Assembly (NCBI RefSeq): GCF_016908495.1
Contig: NZ_JAFBDZ010000003.1
Coordinates: forward strand, 710,123-774,122
Direction: 5' to 3'
DNA: 64,000 nucleotides
Source: Rossellomorea pakistanensis
Lineage (GTDB): Bacteria > Bacillota > Bacilli > Bacillales > Bacillaceae_B
The notes beneath the pieces are model-generated. The model was not told the origin of the DNA. It worked only from the letters and a program-made list of their open reading frames with translations, and did no database searches. Within the stretch, counting starts at the first letter, position 1. Each line of letters begins with the position of its first letter. Below are positions 62,847 to 64,000 of the stretch, in pieces. Made by a program: the position numbers and the translations under genes.

Positions 62847-64000
62847 TGCTTTCATGACTGGGATGAATGCCCTTATTCCTGTGACTTGATCCCATTTGGG
62901 CTTTCATGACTCGGATGTATGCCCTTATTCTTGTGACAGGACTTAATTCGGGCTTTCATGACTGGGATGAATGCCCTTATTCCTGTGACAGGACTTAATT
63001 CGGGCTTTCATGACTGGGATGAATGCCCTTATTCTTGTGATTTGATCCCATTTGGGCTTTCATGACTCGGGTGAATGCCCTTATTCTTGTGACTTGATCC
63101 CATTTGGGCTTTCATAACTGGGATGAATGCCCTTTTCCAGTGACTCGACTTAATTTGGGCTTTCATGACTCGGATGAATGCCCTTATTCTTGTGATTTGA
63201 TCCAATTCGGGCTTTCATGACTGGGATGAATGCCCTTATTCCTGTGACTTGATCCCATTTGGGCTTTCATGACTGGGATGAATGCCCTTATTCCTGTGAC
63301 ATGACCTAATTCGGGCTTTCATGACTGGGATGAATGCCCTTTTTCCAGTGACTCGACTTAATTTGGGCTTTCATGACTGGGATGAATGCCCTTATTCTTG
63401 TGACTTGATCCAATTCGGGCTTTCATAACTCAGATGAACGCCCTATTTCTTGTGACTTGACTTAATTTGGGCTTTCATAATTCGGATGGATGCCCTTATT
63501 CCTGTGACTTGATCCAATTCGGGCTTTCATAACTCAGATGAATGCCCTTTTTCCTAAGACTTGATCCAATTCGGGCTTTCATGACTTGGATGAATGCCCT
63601 TTTTCCAGTGACTCGACTTAATTTGGGCTTTCATGACTGGGATGAATGCCCTTATTCTTGTGACTTGATCCAATTCGGGCTTTCATAACTCAGATGAACG
63701 CCCTATTTCTTGTGACTTGACTTAATTTGGGCTTTCATAATTCGGATGGATGCCCTTATTCCTGTGACTTGATCCAATTCGGGCTTTCATAACTCAGATG
63801 AATGCCCTTTTTCCTAAGACTTGATCCAATTCGGGCTTTCATAACTCAGATGAATGCCCTTATTCTTGTGATTTGATCCAATTTGGGCTTTCATGACTGG
63901 GATGAATGCCCTTATTCCTGTGACTTGATCCAATTCGGGCTTTCATAACTCAGATGAATGCCCTTTTTCCTAAGACTTGATCCAATTCGGGCTTTCATAA
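62847..64000. repeat. about 52-bp tandem array, at least 23 units, running off the window
   Basis: Units start at GGGCTTTCAT and repeat about every 52 bases (for example 63003, 63055, 63107, 63209, 63261, 63313). Inside each, GGGCTTTCAT and ATGAATGCCC form a stem with one mismatch around GACTGGG or a variant. The spacer reads TTATTCCTGTGACTTGATCC and then AATTC or CATTT. Units differ at a few positions. A block of about 257 bp (63326-63582) recurs at 63586-63842, shifted by 260 (five units). There is no coding frame, since 52 is not a multiple of three. Confidence 0.95.

Noticed and set aside
62847..64000. CRISPR array
   Set aside because: Repeat and 'spacer' parts recur together with only a few point variants. 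There are no unique spacers, no cas genes and no leader.

Overview
The window is AT-rich DNA with Gram-positive ribosome binding sites (AGGAGG-type), many TTG and GTG starts, lipoproteins, sortase, ECF sigma factor, Zur, Rex and TPP-riboswitch signals, and B. subtilis-type gene sets (yndGHJ, sbcDC, coaW, MoxR/DUF58). It is chromosomal DNA of an endospore-forming Bacillaceae (Bacillus sensu lato). It is unusual for that group in carrying selenocysteine-decoding genes (selC at 7.6 kb, selB at 23.5 kb). I see no prophage or intact insertion sequence.

Layout. 0-7.5 kb: a 2-aminoethylphosphonate (AEP) uptake and breakdown operon (binding protein, ATPase, fused permease, phnX, phnW, a saccharopine-dehydrogenase-like gene, a DeoR regulator). 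7.6 kb: tRNA-Sec with its own promoter and terminator. 8-15.4 kb: lipoprotein, small basic ORF, plsC, sbcDC, coaW. 15.5-18.2 kb: an acidic LPKTA surface protein with its dedicated sortase, a decayed minus-strand gene and a small multidrug-export-family protein. 18.3-22.7 kb: SCO protein, trhO, LysE exporter, TetR-controlled SMR pair. 22.8-26 kb: GNAT, a 56-residue membrane protein, selB, RDD protein. 26.2-33.3 kb: a zinc-limitation region in which three transcription units (a two-gene permease unit, zagA, znuA) each carry a Zur-like box, with a broken APH/MerR chimera between them. 33.3-37 kb: two NUDIX genes, repeats, a MerR regulator and a CNNM transporter with a hairpin placed between its ribosome binding site and start codon. 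37-41.9 kb: yndGHJ, a 20-bp-periodic repeat, and divergent cupin and DinB genes. 41.9-45.3 kb: MoxR-DUF58-DUF4129 operon. 45.5-47 kb: ECF sigma factor and a membrane protein with a SpoIIP-type hydrolase domain. 47-49.3 kb: thiC under a TPP riboswitch. 49.4-54 kb: GNAT, XRE-deformylase pair, TauE exporter, and an NADH oxidase with three Rex-type operators. 54-62.7 kb: NUDIX, a class B PBP, AraC regulator, CHY zinc finger, SurA-N lipoprotein, VanZ and amidohydrolase genes, separated by a family of GTGCCAGGCAC-centred palindromes. 62.8-64 kb and beyond: a non-coding tandem array of about 23 units of about 52 bp, each able to form a hairpin.

How the genes work together. The clearest linked systems are phosphonate use (import, transamination, C-P cleavage), zinc starvation (importer lipoprotein, GTPase metallochaperone, permease pair), selenocysteine insertion (tRNA plus elongation factor, with no selenoprotein visible here) and redox control of NADH oxidation. 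The least explained items are the terminal 52-bp array, the 20-bp-period repeat, the SD-hairpin-TTG arrangement before the CNNM gene, and the sigma factor paired with a SpoIIP-domain membrane protein.
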